A DNA stretch of 64,000 nt, from positions 1 to 64,000 of the forward strand of contig PMLV01000164.1 of the NCBI GenBank assembly GCA_003160635.1, written 5' to 3'. This stretch comes from Acidimicrobiaceae bacterium. GTDB taxonomy: Bacteria; Actinomycetota; Acidimicrobiia; Acidimicrobiales; RAAP-2. The translations under genes were made by a program, and so were the position numbers. Positions 37,423 through 46,597 of the stretch are shown here, in pieces. The notes below the pieces were generated by a model. It ran no database searches. It had not been told where the DNA came from and saw only the letters and a list, made by a program, of their open reading frames with translations. Each line of letters begins with the position of its first letter. The first letter of the stretch is position 1.

Positions 37423-38253
37423 ATGGCAGAGCGTCTCTCCAAGATGATGAACATCCCGCAGTCGGCGTACGCGACGACGACACCGCCGGCGAAGGTGGCC
37501 ACGGGAACCGCTCGAAAGACCATGCTCCAGATCCAGGCCAACCCGGCCGGGCCCCCGCTCCGTATCGTGGACTGGTTCGCATGGTTCGACGCTTCTGCGC
37601 TCGCGGTCCCCGGCCTCGTCGAGCTCGTCGACACGGGCAATCAGGGCGCCTCTGGTTCCAACTGGACGGCGGCCAAGATGCCGCAGTCGACTGTCGGCAC
37701 GGCCATCACATCCGGCGCTACCACGACGCTCGTCCTCAACTCGGGCGGTGGCGCTGCATTCCCGGCGAGCCAGGACTTCTCCATTCTTGCCGCTCCGATC
37801 CTGACGACGGCCGGGCTGGCCACGTCGCTGACGGGAGCACGGGAGAAGATGCTCGTCACGACCCGCTCCACCGACACGCTGACGGTGGTCCGGAACATCG
37901 ACGCCGCCGGCGCCCAGGCGGCTATCCCTATCGGCTCCCCGGTTTGGGGTCTCGACGGTCAGTTCGAGCAAGACATCATTTGCTCCAACTCCGCTGCCTC
38001 CTGGCCGCCGTCTTCCGTGATCGCTGCCAACTGCGGCTTCAACAACGGATCAGGGGCCAACGGTACCGACTTCGGTTCGATCACCCGCAGCCGCTTCCTA
38101 GAGACGGCCATGATCGAGCCCATCGGAGGACTCGGCCCGATCCAGCTTCCGCTCTCACGTGAGCACGAGCTCGCCCCGGGCGACTTCCTCCGCATCGTGA
38201 TGACCTTCGCCGCCGGCGTCAATGCCCTGTGCGGCCTGACCTGGGCCGAGTAG
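37423..38253 (+). CDS. Hypothetical virion protein
   Basis: ORF, beta-rich. Confidence 0.6.
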   Translation: MAERLSKMMNIPQSAYATTTPPAKVATGTARKTMLQIQANPAGPPLRIVDWFAWFDASALAVPGLVELVDTGNQGASGSNWTAAKMPQSTVGTAITSGATTTLVLNSGGGAAFPASQDFSILAAPILTTAGLATSLTGAREKMLVTTRSTDTLTVVRNIDAAGAQAAIPIGSPVWGLDGQFEQDIICSNSAASWPPSSVIAANCGFNNGSGANGTDFGSITRSRFLETAMIEPIGGLGPIQLPLSREHELAPGDFLRIVMTFAAGVNALCGLTWAE

Positions 38254-38262
38254 GAGATCATC

Positions 38263-38511
38263 ATGCGCACGGTCAACTACACGATCACCTGCGACGTCGA
38301 CAAGACGACGACTGCCATGGTCACGGTCGCTTCCCCTGTCCCATTGGAGGAGGTCCCACTGCCGTCCGACTGGCTGAACCTGAAGGGCCAGCTGTTCGGG
38401 GCACAGGACAAGTTCAACGACAACGACGTCGATGTCTGCCCGGCGTGTCTCGCGCAGTTGTCGGGTCTCCCTGCCCAATGGCAAGCCATCATCCCGGCGG
38501 TGCCGACGTGA
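38263..38511 (+). CDS. Small hypothetical protein
   Basis: ORF with TM-free small fold, CPAC motif. Confidence 0.5.
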   Translation: MRTVNYTITCDVDKTTTAMVTVASPVPLEEVPLPSDWLNLKGQLFGAQDKFNDNDVDVCPACLAQLSGLPAQWQAIIPAVPT

Positions 38512-38546
38512 CGAGCGCGAGGGACGTACTTGTCGGGGTGAGGTAG

Positions 38547-39413
38547 GTGGCAGTCGCTTTGCGAGGTGCATTGCAAACGGCCACATCGACGGCCGAGCCA
38601 TCATCCCTGGCCATCAACACACCGTCGGGATTCGCCACCGGGGACGTAGCCGTCATCTGCGTGGTTGGCTCCTCAGGTTGGACCGGGGCAGTATCAGCCA
38701 CGGGCTTGACGGCGGTGACCCTCTCCACCCCAGCCGCGGCGATGTTCACCCAGATTCTCTACGGAACTGCCGGGGCGAGCCCACCTGCCAGTTACACGGT
38801 GAATGTCGCTGGGCCCGTTTTTAATATCGCCATGACCCTGGGGGCGTTTTCGGGTGCTGCTGGTGGAGCCAGCACATGGGACCCGAATGCTCCCGCTGTG
38901 TCGGGTCCTGCGGCTGCCAGTGGCCTCGGGGGGGCGATTTCTATCGCCGGTTTCGAGAACTCCAGTTCACAGGCCACACTGGTCAACGGTGACATGATGT
39001 TATGGCTGGTGGGAGGTCGCGTGAATTCCCCTACGGCCACGACGATCCCGTCTGGGTTCACTGGGATAACTGCCATAGCCGGAGCCGGGGGAGTGGTGTC
39101 CACTTTCGCCTACCAACTCCAGGCATCAGCAGGGATTGGGGGCACCCAGACGGGAACAGCCAACGGCTCGGTCTTCGATTGGACGTGCCAACTAGCTGCT
39201 CTCACCGCCGCAAGCGCTGCCCCCTCGTACGCCCCCCCCCTAGACGCTCCAACGTTGCGGTGCACCGAGCTTCGACGTACTTCTCGCGGGTGCCGTGGAA
39301 AGAAAAGGGACGTTTGCTCGTCCCCGGCTTCAGCGACAAGCGTCTCGTCGTGGTCGGAGGGTAAGCGATGCTCTGGTGGATCGCAGTCGCAATTGGTGTC
39401 GTTGTGGCGATAG
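38547..39413 (+). CDS. Fibre-module protein 1, as assembled; C-terminus appears out of frame after a C9 tract
   Basis: Frame 2 past 39240 gives PRRSNVAVHRASTYFSRVPWKEKGRLLVPGFSDKRLVVVGG* (stop 39364), matching the paralogous C-term of 39368..40138. Confidence 0.6.
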   Translation: MAVALRGALQTATSTAEPSSLAINTPSGFATGDVAVICVVGSSGWTGAVSATGLTAVTLSTPAAAMFTQILYGTAGASPPASYTVNVAGPVFNIAMTLGAFSGAAGGASTWDPNAPAVSGPAAASGLGGAISIAGFENSSSQATLVNGDMMLWLVGGRVNSPTATTIPSGFTGITAIAGAGGVVSTFAYQLQASAGIGGTQTGTANGSVFDWTCQLAALTAASAAPSYAPPLDAPTLRCTELRRTSRGCRGKKRDVCSSPASATSVSSWSEGKRCSGGSQSQLVSLWR

Positions 39414-40138
39414 CGGTCGTCAATGTACAGAGCGCCAACGCGGCGGTTACATCCATCTCCTACGCCATGTCGAACAATGGCAACAGCGTCGTCCTCATCT
39501 GCTTGTCGACCTCGGCCGGGGTGAGCGCCGTCTCGGGCTTGAGCGGAACCTGGACGCACGTCAAAGCTGAAGCGCAATCGACATTTCAGGCGACCGATAT
39601 CTGGCTTGGCGCCGCGTGCACGGGTTCTGGCAATATCACGCTCACGACGGGAGGTTCGACCGCTTACAAGCTTCTTGAGACAAGCGGAATGGTGACCGGA
39701 GCGGCCGATGCGACGGCCGGAGCACCGGCCGCGGGCCCAGGAACCCTAAACGCCACCATCACCACGCTCACCGCCAACGACCTAATCGTCGTCGGTGACT
39801 CAGGGCAGAACGACATGACGACTCCTCCTGCCAGCCCGTGGACATCTGGGATTCTCAACAACGGAACGTCTGCCGCCGCTGCCGGTTGGGCGTACCAAAT
39901 CGTCACTTCAGCGACGACATATACGGCAACGTTTAGCGGACAAACAGGGTTCAATCGCTGGGCCGCTGCCGCCTTCGCTCCCGCTGCTGCCCCCCCCTCC
40001 TACATCCCCCAGCCCCGCCGCTCCACCACCGCCCTCCACCGCGCTGCTTCCTACTTCTCTGACGTCTCGTGGCAAGAACGCAAGTCCGGTCTGTCGGTTC
40101 CGGGATTCGCTGACCGTCTCGTCATAGCGGGAGCCTGA
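39368..40138 (+). CDS. Fibre-module protein 2
   Basis: C-term PRRSTTALHRAASYFSDVSWQERKSGLSVPGFADRLVIAGA*; paralogous to neighbour. Confidence 0.65.
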   Translation: MLWWIAVAIGVVVAIAVVNVQSANAAVTSISYAMSNNGNSVVLICLSTSAGVSAVSGLSGTWTHVKAEAQSTFQATDIWLGAACTGSGNITLTTGGSTAYKLLETSGMVTGAADATAGAPAAGPGTLNATITTLTANDLIVVGDSGQNDMTTPPASPWTSGILNNGTSAAAAGWAYQIVTSATTYTATFSGQTGFNRWAAAAFAPAAAPPSYIPQPRRSTTALHRAASYFSDVSWQERKSGLSVPGFADRLVIAGA

Positions 40139-40139
40139 C

Positions 40140-42704
40140 GTGGCCCGACCGGGGCGTGGTCACGTTCTCCAACGTCACCATCGCCGGCTTTTCAATCCGG
40201 CATGGCTGGCCAAATACTCCAACGCGAACAGCTACAGCTCGTGGACGACGCTGGGCACGGCGACCAGCTGGGACTGCATCGTGTCCGGGTTCCGTGCGAG
40301 CCAGCTCCTGGTCTGCTGGGTCTTTGTAAGCAAGTCGGTCAACAGCGACCCGAGCATCCAGGTCCCGACCGACGACGTCGGCGGCACCTGGCACCAGATC
40401 GGCACCGAGCAGCCCCTTGGTGGGACATCGGACGATTGGGTGGCAGCCTTCTACAAGATCGCCAGCGGCACCGAAGGGGACGTTTTTGTCTCGTGGTCAG
40501 GTGCGGCGAGCGCCTACATGGAAGTCGACGAGTGGAGGGGATTTCTTGGCACCCCCACGCTCGATGCCACCGGACAGGGCAACGCCGCTCCGGGTACGAG
40601 CAATGCCGTCTCCGGGGCCGGCGACCTGGTGGACAACAACGAACTGGCCGTGGCTCTTCTCGGTACCGGTGGGACGACGGGTGGAATATCGGTAGGTCTG
40701 GGCACAGCGTTCGAGATGACGCCCAGCACGGACTATCCCTTCACCATCACTAACCCGAACAACGCTGCCACGACCCAGATCGCGATGAATGTCGGGTGGG
40801 GCACCGTTCCAACCAAGGTGGTCACGGGGGGATCCGAGTGGGCGTTTTTGTGGGCCACGACACGCCGGTCGGCCATCATTGGAGCCACCTTCCAGGACGT
40901 TGTAGGGGGGAACGTCTTTCCGACACGTACGGCGGCCGACAACGCGCTGGCCACCGATGCAGCCAGCCGTTCGCTCGCGTTCGCCAGAATCGCCACTGAT
41001 AACGCCGCGGCCACCGATGCGGCCCTCCGGGTCCTGGCCACATCCCGCGCCGCTTCCGACAATGCCGTCGCCACCGACGTCGCCAGTCGCTCCATGGTGC
41101 TCAGCCGCACGACCTCGGACTCGGCCGCTGCATCCGACTCAGCTTCCCGCTCGGTGGTCCAAGCCAGAACGGCATCGGACAACGCGGTGGCCTCGGACAC
41201 TGCCTCCCGGGCTCTCGCCCTGGCTCGCACGGGTTCGGACAATGCCGTCGCCACCGACGTCGCCACGCGAGGGTCGTTGGCCTTCACGCGTTCGAGCTCC
41301 GACGACGCCCTGGCATCGGACTCCGCCTCTCGAGCTCTCGCCGATTCCAGGACGGCCAGTGACAACGCCGTGGCCACGGACGTCGCCAGCCAGACCCATC
41401 CTTTCTCGAGGACGGCCGGCGACAATGCCGTCGCCACCGACGTCGCCGTTCGGTCAGCCCTGGCCTTTGCCCGCACCTCGGCCGACAACGCTGTAGCCAC
41501 GGACGTCGCTTCTCGGGGGCTGGTCCTGTCCAGGACGGCGACCGACAATGCGGTCGCCACGGACAGCACCTCCCGTCATCTCGTCCTGGCCCGCACTGGC
41601 GCTGACAACGCACTGGCGTCGGACTCTGCAAGCCGAGTCCTTGTCTTCGCCCGTACCGCTTCCGACAATGCGGTGGCTACGGACACCGCCAGCGGTGCTC
41701 ACACCCTCACGCGCACGAGCTCCGACAATGCCGTGGCCACCGACTCGGCCTCGCGACTTCTCGTCGTGGCCCGCACGGGCTCTGACAGCGCACTGGCCAC
41801 AGACTCTGCCAGCCGAGCCTTGGTCTTCGCCCGTTCGTCTGCCGACAACGCCGTGGCCACCGACTCGGCTCCTCGCTCCCTGGCTCTGCACCGCACCGCT
41901 TCCGACAATGCGGTGGCGACAGATTCGGCGCCGAGGGCCCTGGTCCTGGCTCGCACGGCCGCCGACAGTGCCGTGGCCACCGATTCGGCAACCGGCGGTC
42001 ATTCCTTCAACGTGACCTCCGCCGACAACGCGCTGGCGTCGGACTCCGCCTCTCGCAGCCTCGTCCTGCACCGCACCGCGGCGGATTCGGCCAGCGCTGC
42101 CGACGCCGTGACCAGGGTCCTCGTCCTGGCCCGGTCGGCGGCGGACACTGCCTCCGCCTCGGACTCCGCCTCACGCGCCCTCGCTTTCTCGAGGACGGCG
42201 GCCGACAACGCGCTGGCCACCGATGCAGCGGTTCGAAGCGCTCTCGGTCTCAGCCGGTCGTCGGCCGACAATGCCGCTGCGACCGACGCCGCCTCATCCG
42301 GTCATTCCTTCCATCTCACGGCCGCCGACAACTGCGCAACCACCGACACGAACTCGCGGGGACTCGTCTTTGCTCGCACAGCCTCGGACTCGGCGGTCGC
42401 CACCGACTCGGCCAGCCCGGGCCATCACATCAGCCGTACGGCGGCAGACAACGCCCTGGCTTCCGATGCCGCCAACCGGACACTCTCGCTTCATCGAGGA
42501 ACCACCGACACCGCCGTGGCCCAGGACGGCCACGTCGTGCTCAGCAGGTCGGCCGCCGACAACTGTCATGCCACCGATGTCGTCTTCGCCACCTTCACGA
42601 GCTCTCACAGGGGCTGCACCGCCTCGGGTGTCTACGCCCTGGCCTCCACCTCCAGCGGTGTCTCCGCGCTCGCGTCACTGAATAGTGGGGTCCTGGCGTG
42701 CTGA
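40140..42704 (+). CDS. Fibre-module protein 3 with long 20-aa repeat domain
   Basis: N-term module followed by about 28 repeats of RTASDNAVATDSASRxLVLA. Confidence 0.75.
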   Translation: MARPGRGHVLQRHHRRLFNPAWLAKYSNANSYSSWTTLGTATSWDCIVSGFRASQLLVCWVFVSKSVNSDPSIQVPTDDVGGTWHQIGTEQPLGGTSDDWVAAFYKIASGTEGDVFVSWSGAASAYMEVDEWRGFLGTPTLDATGQGNAAPGTSNAVSGAGDLVDNNELAVALLGTGGTTGGISVGLGTAFEMTPSTDYPFTITNPNNAATTQIAMNVGWGTVPTKVVTGGSEWAFLWATTRRSAIIGATFQDVVGGNVFPTRTAADNALATDAASRSLAFARIATDNAAATDAALRVLATSRAASDNAVATDVASRSMVLSRTTSDSAAASDSASRSVVQARTASDNAVASDTASRALALARTGSDNAVATDVATRGSLAFTRSSSDDALASDSASRALADSRTASDNAVATDVASQTHPFSRTAGDNAVATDVAVRSALAFARTSADNAVATDVASRGLVLSRTATDNAVATDSTSRHLVLARTGADNALASDSASRVLVFARTASDNAVATDTASGAHTLTRTSSDNAVATDSASRLLVVARTGSDSALATDSASRALVFARSSADNAVATDSAPRSLALHRTASDNAVATDSAPRALVLARTAADSAVATDSATGGHSFNVTSADNALASDSASRSLVLHRTAADSASAADAVTRVLVLARSAADTASASDSASRALAFSRTAADNALATDAAVRSALGLSRSSADNAAATDAASSGHSFHLTAADNCATTDTNSRGLVFARTASDSAVATDSASPGHHISRTAADNALASDAANRTLSLHRGTTDTAVAQDGHVVLSRSAADNCHATDVVFATFTSSHRGCTASGVYALASTSSGVSALASLNSGVLAC
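40923..42590 (+). repeat. About 28 degenerate tandem 60-bp units encoding RTAxDNAVATDSASRxLVLA
   Basis: Counted by eye from the translation. Confidence 0.9.
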
Positions 42705-42716
42705 GGGGAGGTACCC

Positions 42717-43058
42717 GTGCCTATTGGTGATGGCGAGACCTTTACGGCGGGAGAGATCCTGCACTGGTACACGACCTTCCTCTCAGAGCCGGGCGCCTCG
42801 CCTGCCGATCCCCCCGAAGTGATCTTCGCCTACCAGGTCGACGCCGGAGCATGGATCGAGCTCGAGTACGGCGAGGACATCTCGGTCGTCCGCGACGGCC
42901 TTGGCCAATACCACGTCGACATCGACTCGACCGGCTGGGCATCCCCTGGTGAGACGGTGAGGGTGGTCCCTGAATGGGCGAGCCGTGGAGCTCCGCAGGC
43001 CATCGACCCGCCCTGGGGCATCTTCGTAGAAGGTCCCTCGTACGCTCCTGCCTTCTGA
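42717..43058 (+). CDS. Hypothetical virion protein
   Basis: ORF with gaggggagg RBS. Confidence 0.6.
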   Translation: MPIGDGETFTAGEILHWYTTFLSEPGASPADPPEVIFAYQVDAGAWIELEYGEDISVVRDGLGQYHVDIDSTGWASPGETVRVVPEWASRGAPQAIDPPWGIFVEGPSYAPAF

Positions 43059-43063
43059 CCTGC

Positions 43064-43089
43064 GCTAGCGCACGGCCACGCTGCGCACC
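43064..43089 (+). promoter_or_regulatory. GCTAGC-N7-CACGCT-N7-GTG leaderless-promoter-like element
   Basis: Shared bipartite motif, exact 20-nt gap. Confidence 0.6.
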
Positions 43090-43368
43090 GTGGACAGCGC
43101 CTCCGTCTCCGTGCTCGTGACTCCGACGCAACTGTCGTCGACCAAGGCGGCGAACCAGTCGGCCTCGAGGATCTGGGTCTACAACTCCGGGGCACACCCG
43201 ATCGGCCTCGGTGGGCCGGACTGCGTCTTCGCCACCTCCCCACCGGTGGCGGCCGCCGCCTGGTCACCGGAGATCTTCCTCGAGGAAGGCGAAGACCTCT
43301 TCGGTATCTGCGGCTCCGGGGCGCTGTCCACGGCTCTCGTCCTTCAGTCCAGCACGCCGAACGCCTGA
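43090..43368 (+). CDS. Hypothetical virion protein
   Basis: ORF downstream of motif. Confidence 0.55.
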   Translation: MDSASVSVLVTPTQLSSTKAANQSASRIWVYNSGAHPIGLGGPDCVFATSPPVAAAAWSPEIFLEEGEDLFGICGSGALSTALVLQSSTPNA

Positions 43369-43374
43369 CCGGCC

Positions 43375-44211
43375 ATGCAGGCCGTCGACTCAGCCAGCCC
43401 GATCGCTGCCGGTGCCGCCAAAGCGGCCGGCTACGTGGCCGTCGCCCGTTACCTGTCCCAGACGCCGGCCAAGAACATCACCCGGCCCGAGCTCGGCGCC
43501 GCTCTCCATGCCGGGCTGTCGGTCATCCTCGTCTATGAGGACGGCGCCTCCGACGTCAACGGCGGCGTTGCCAGCGGACAGGCCCACGGGAAGGTTGCAC
43601 GCCAGCTACTCGACGGCCTGGGCCTCCCTGAAGACACCCCGGTCGTCTACGTGGCCGTTGACGAGGATCTCTCCCCGCAGCTGTATCCCGTCGCCCTCCA
43701 GCACCTGCAGACATTCGGTCAGGTCGCCCGCTGCCGGGTGGGCGTCTACGGCCCGGGCCCGCTCATCGCCTACTGCCAGCAGCGCGACATCCTCTTCGGC
43801 TGGGAGACGGGGGCGAGCTCGTGGAATGAGGGCGTCCACGTCGGTCAGATCGCCCAGCGAGTCGAGCAGGTCGACGTCGGAGGAATCACCTGCGACGTCG
43901 ACGACCTCCTGGCCCTCGACTACGGCCAGTGGCCGCGACCGTCATCCCCTGTCCCGCCCGCCACAGCCGACATCTTCCAGACGGAGGCCCTCGCCATGCT
44001 CGCTACCAACGATCAGATTGCTTTCAACTGCCAGGTACGTCAGTGGTGGTACGAGCTGCGCACGGACACTCTCCCGGCCCATCTGCAGGACGAACTCTGG
44101 TATCTCTTCCACGTCGCGGGCAACGGCTCTCCCGGCCAGGGCTTCGGCGGGAACATCGACTTCGTGCTGGCGTGGATCCACGACACGGCCGGCGCCGCTC
44201 TGAGAACGTGA
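43375..44211 (+). CDS. DUF1906/Rv2525c-like glycoside-hydrolase-like domain protein (candidate lysin)
   Basis: AKAAGYVAVARYLSQ...ALHAGLSVILVYEDGAS...VVYVAVDEDL...RCRVGVYGPGPLIAYCQQRDILFGWETGASSWNEG. Confidence 0.75.
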   Translation: MQAVDSASPIAAGAAKAAGYVAVARYLSQTPAKNITRPELGAALHAGLSVILVYEDGASDVNGGVASGQAHGKVARQLLDGLGLPEDTPVVYVAVDEDLSPQLYPVALQHLQTFGQVARCRVGVYGPGPLIAYCQQRDILFGWETGASSWNEGVHVGQIAQRVEQVDVGGITCDVDDLLALDYGQWPRPSSPVPPATADIFQTEALAMLATNDQIAFNCQVRQWWYELRTDTLPAHLQDELWYLFHVAGNGSPGQGFGGNIDFVLAWIHDTAGAALRT

Positions 44212-44897
44212 TGCTGGTCGCCACGGCGACTCGTATCATCGCGACGCCGCAGAGCCCATGGACTGCCATCCTGGCCACGGCCGGGACCATCGTCGGCGTC
44301 TGCCTCGCCTATCTCGGCCTGCGACTCGCCCGCCGCCAGGCCCGGCAGTCTGAGAAAGACCGCGCCGGAGCCCTTGAGACCAAGCGCCAGGAGCAGATGG
44401 ACACCGTCGTCGCCCTTCTCGTCAAGGTCACCGACACCTTGTTCGGCCACACCGAAGGCAACACGAAGTTCCTCGGAGTGGCCGAGGTGATCGTGGGCGA
44501 CGGCAACGGCAAGGGCACGATCCGCGACCGGATCGGGAATGTCGAGCACCAACAACTAGCCATTGTCGGGATGGTGACAGCGGTCCAATCGACGGCCGGC
44601 GCCGCGACCGACGATCTGGCGGACATGACGAGGACGCTCGGCCAGACGCTCCACACCATCGACGAGCACGTGGAGGACGACAAGAAGATCCACGCTAAGA
44701 CGACGGAACAGCTGACCGCGGTTCTCGAAGCCCTCGAGACGATCAACGGTCTGCCTATTGGGCGTCTCTCCGAGCGCCGCGAAGGTGACCACATCGAAGC
44801 CACCGTCGCCGAGGCCGACAGGACCCCCCAGCAACAGATCTACGTCGACAAGGCCCACGACGACGCCATGGGCCATGAACCAAAGGACACACCGTGA
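44211..44897 (+). CDS. Membrane protein with long helical domain (lysis region)
   Basis: N-term TM ILATAGTIVGVCLAYLGLRLA then polar helices. Confidence 0.6.
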   Translation: MLVATATRIIATPQSPWTAILATAGTIVGVCLAYLGLRLARRQARQSEKDRAGALETKRQEQMDTVVALLVKVTDTLFGHTEGNTKFLGVAEVIVGDGNGKGTIRDRIGNVEHQQLAIVGMVTAVQSTAGAATDDLADMTRTLGQTLHTIDEHVEDDKKIHAKTTEQLTAVLEALETINGLPIGRLSERREGDHIEATVAEADRTPQQQIYVDKAHDDAMGHEPKDTP

Positions 44898-45067
44898 ACT
44901 GGATCGCCTGTCTTCTGATGTGTGCCGCAGTGGTCGCCTTCCTGCTCGCGGCCTTCCTCGTCCGGAGGAAGTGGGCGGGTTGGCTGCCACTCGGCCTGGC
45001 GCTCTTCGCCGCCGCCTTCGTGATCCAGTTTGTGTGGGGCGCGGCACGGGCTGTGAGTGTCCACTGA
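44894..45067 (+). CDS. Two-TM holin-like protein (57 aa, absent from ORF track)
   Basis: GTG start overlapping TGA; VNWIACLLMCAAVVAFLLAAFLVRRKWAGWLPLGLALFAAAFVIQFVWGAARAVSVH*; stop overlaps next ATG. Confidence 0.65.
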   Translation: MNWIACLLMCAAVVAFLLAAFLVRRKWAGWLPLGLALFAAAFVIQFVWGAARAVSVH

Positions 45068-46047
45068 TGGTCGGCCCCGAAAGGCTCGGCCGTATCCCCT
45101 CACCGCCCGACGAGCGAGACCAGGGCTATCGCCTAGCCGACGAGCTCGAACGCCGCGGCGTCGCCATCGTCACCACCGGCCACAAGCTCTGGGCGGACCC
45201 GATCACGTATGACCAGGGCCAGACGCCCCGGTGCGTGGGCTACTCGGGCGCCGGGTGGATGACCGTGCGCAAGGCGGCCGAACACCCGGGTGCATCGGTG
45301 ACGTTCGACGCCGACGCGCTGTACCTGTACGCCAACAGTCACGACGGAGACCCGACGCCGCATGACGGCACGACCGTACGGGCCGGCTTCCAGGCCGTGG
45401 TGGCCGTGGGGGAGCTCGTCACGCAGACAACGGACGTCACCGACGAGCCGGTTGGCCAGTCCGACAAGCTCTCGAGCTACCTGTGGGCCGCCACCGTCGA
45501 CCAGGGCGAGCCCGAGATCGACGTCATCAAGACGTGGGTGCTCACGCTCGGGCCGGTCTGGGTCGGGACCGACTGGTACAACGACATGTTCACGCCCGAC
45601 GCCGGCGGCCGCCTCCATCCCACCGGTGGCATCGCCGGCGGGCACGCCTGGAAACTCAGGGGCTACGACTCGTCGATCGACATGTTCGTCATGCGCAACA
45701 GCTGGGGGGCGTGGGGAGGCACGGCGAGCGACGACGGAACCCGGGTCGCCATGGACCCGACCGGAGCCACCGGTGACGCCCTCATCAGCTCTGGAGATCT
45801 CGCCATGCTCCTTAGCGGCAACGGGGAGGCGGGGGCAGCGGTCGACACGGTGGTCCCGGCTCCGGCACCGGGCCCCGCACCTTCCCCGGCACCGGGGCCT
45901 TCGCCCACACCCCCTCCCCATCCCGGACCGCCGCCACAGCCGCCGATACCGATCCCACCCTCACACGAGACCTGGTGGCAGGAGGTCCTCGCCTGGTGGG
46001 CGAAGGTCGAGCAGGTGCTTGGGGCCCGGCCGCCGGCGCCGCAATGA
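45067..46047 (+). CDS. Papain-like (C1A-type) cysteine peptidase with Pro-rich linker
   Basis: DQGQTPRCVGYSGA (Q..C), GGHAWKLRGYD (catalytic His), MRNSWGAWGG (catalytic Asn). Confidence 0.8.
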   Translation: MVGPERLGRIPSPPDERDQGYRLADELERRGVAIVTTGHKLWADPITYDQGQTPRCVGYSGAGWMTVRKAAEHPGASVTFDADALYLYANSHDGDPTPHDGTTVRAGFQAVVAVGELVTQTTDVTDEPVGQSDKLSSYLWAATVDQGEPEIDVIKTWVLTLGPVWVGTDWYNDMFTPDAGGRLHPTGGIAGGHAWKLRGYDSSIDMFVMRNSWGAWGGTASDDGTRVAMDPTGATGDALISSGDLAMLLSGNGEAGAAVDTVVPAPAPGPAPSPAPGPSPTPPPHPGPPPQPPIPIPPSHETWWQEVLAWWAKVEQVLGARPPAPQ

Positions 46048-46364
46048 ATGCCTCCATGCTCTTGGCCCTGGCCCTCGGCACGGTGATTCCCCTTCTCACC
46101 GGACTCGTGACGAAGGCGACCGTGAGCCCGCGTCTGAAGCTCTTGCTCTCCGGACTCGTGACTGGTCTCGCCGGCGGCCTGTCGGCGGCCTACAGCCACC
46201 CACCGAACCACCTCGGTCAGTGGGAGCAGGTCGGGATCACGGTGCTCATGGCCTGGATGGCCTCGGCTGCCGCCTTCGTCGAGGGCTCTCCCCAGAATGC
46301 TGTGACAAAGGCCATCACTGACCGCACGTCTCGCTTTGGATTCGGTCCTCGAGTAGCGGCGTGA
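46044..46364 (+). CDS. Holin-like membrane protein
   Basis: Three hydrophobic segments, lysis-gene position. Confidence 0.6.
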   Translation: MNASMLLALALGTVIPLLTGLVTKATVSPRLKLLLSGLVTGLAGGLSAAYSHPPNHLGQWEQVGITVLMAWMASAAAFVEGSPQNAVTKAITDRTSRFGFGPRVAA

Positions 46365-46597
46365 CCGGCGCAGCGAAGGCCCCACACGCCCGGCTGGAGG
46401 CACGCATGAGGAAACGCAGAGCCATCGCAGCCCTGACCGCCGTCATCGAACGGCAGGAGAGGGACATCGTGGAGCTCCGGGAGGAGCGACGTCGTACGGC
46501 CCATGCCGAGGACGTCTGTGTGGCGCTCGTCGGCCGCAGGCCGTACAAGGCAGCGCTGGACGCCTGGAAGAGCCTCCGGTACCCGTCGTCCCAATGA
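46361..46597 (+). CDS. Hypothetical coiled-coil protein
   Basis: Overlaps upstream stop. Confidence 0.5.
   Translation: MTGAAKAPHARLEARMRKRRAIAALTAVIERQERDIVELREERRRTAHAEDVCVALVGRRPYKAALDAWKSLRYPSSQ

Noticed and set aside
40733-42071. Minus-strand repetitive ORFs
   Set aside because: Mirror image of the fibre repeat gene; the plus frame joins a good N-terminal module.
40923-42590. CRISPR-like regular 60-bp repeats
   Set aside because: Periodicity is in a continuous coding frame with degenerate units and no unique spacers; no cas genes.
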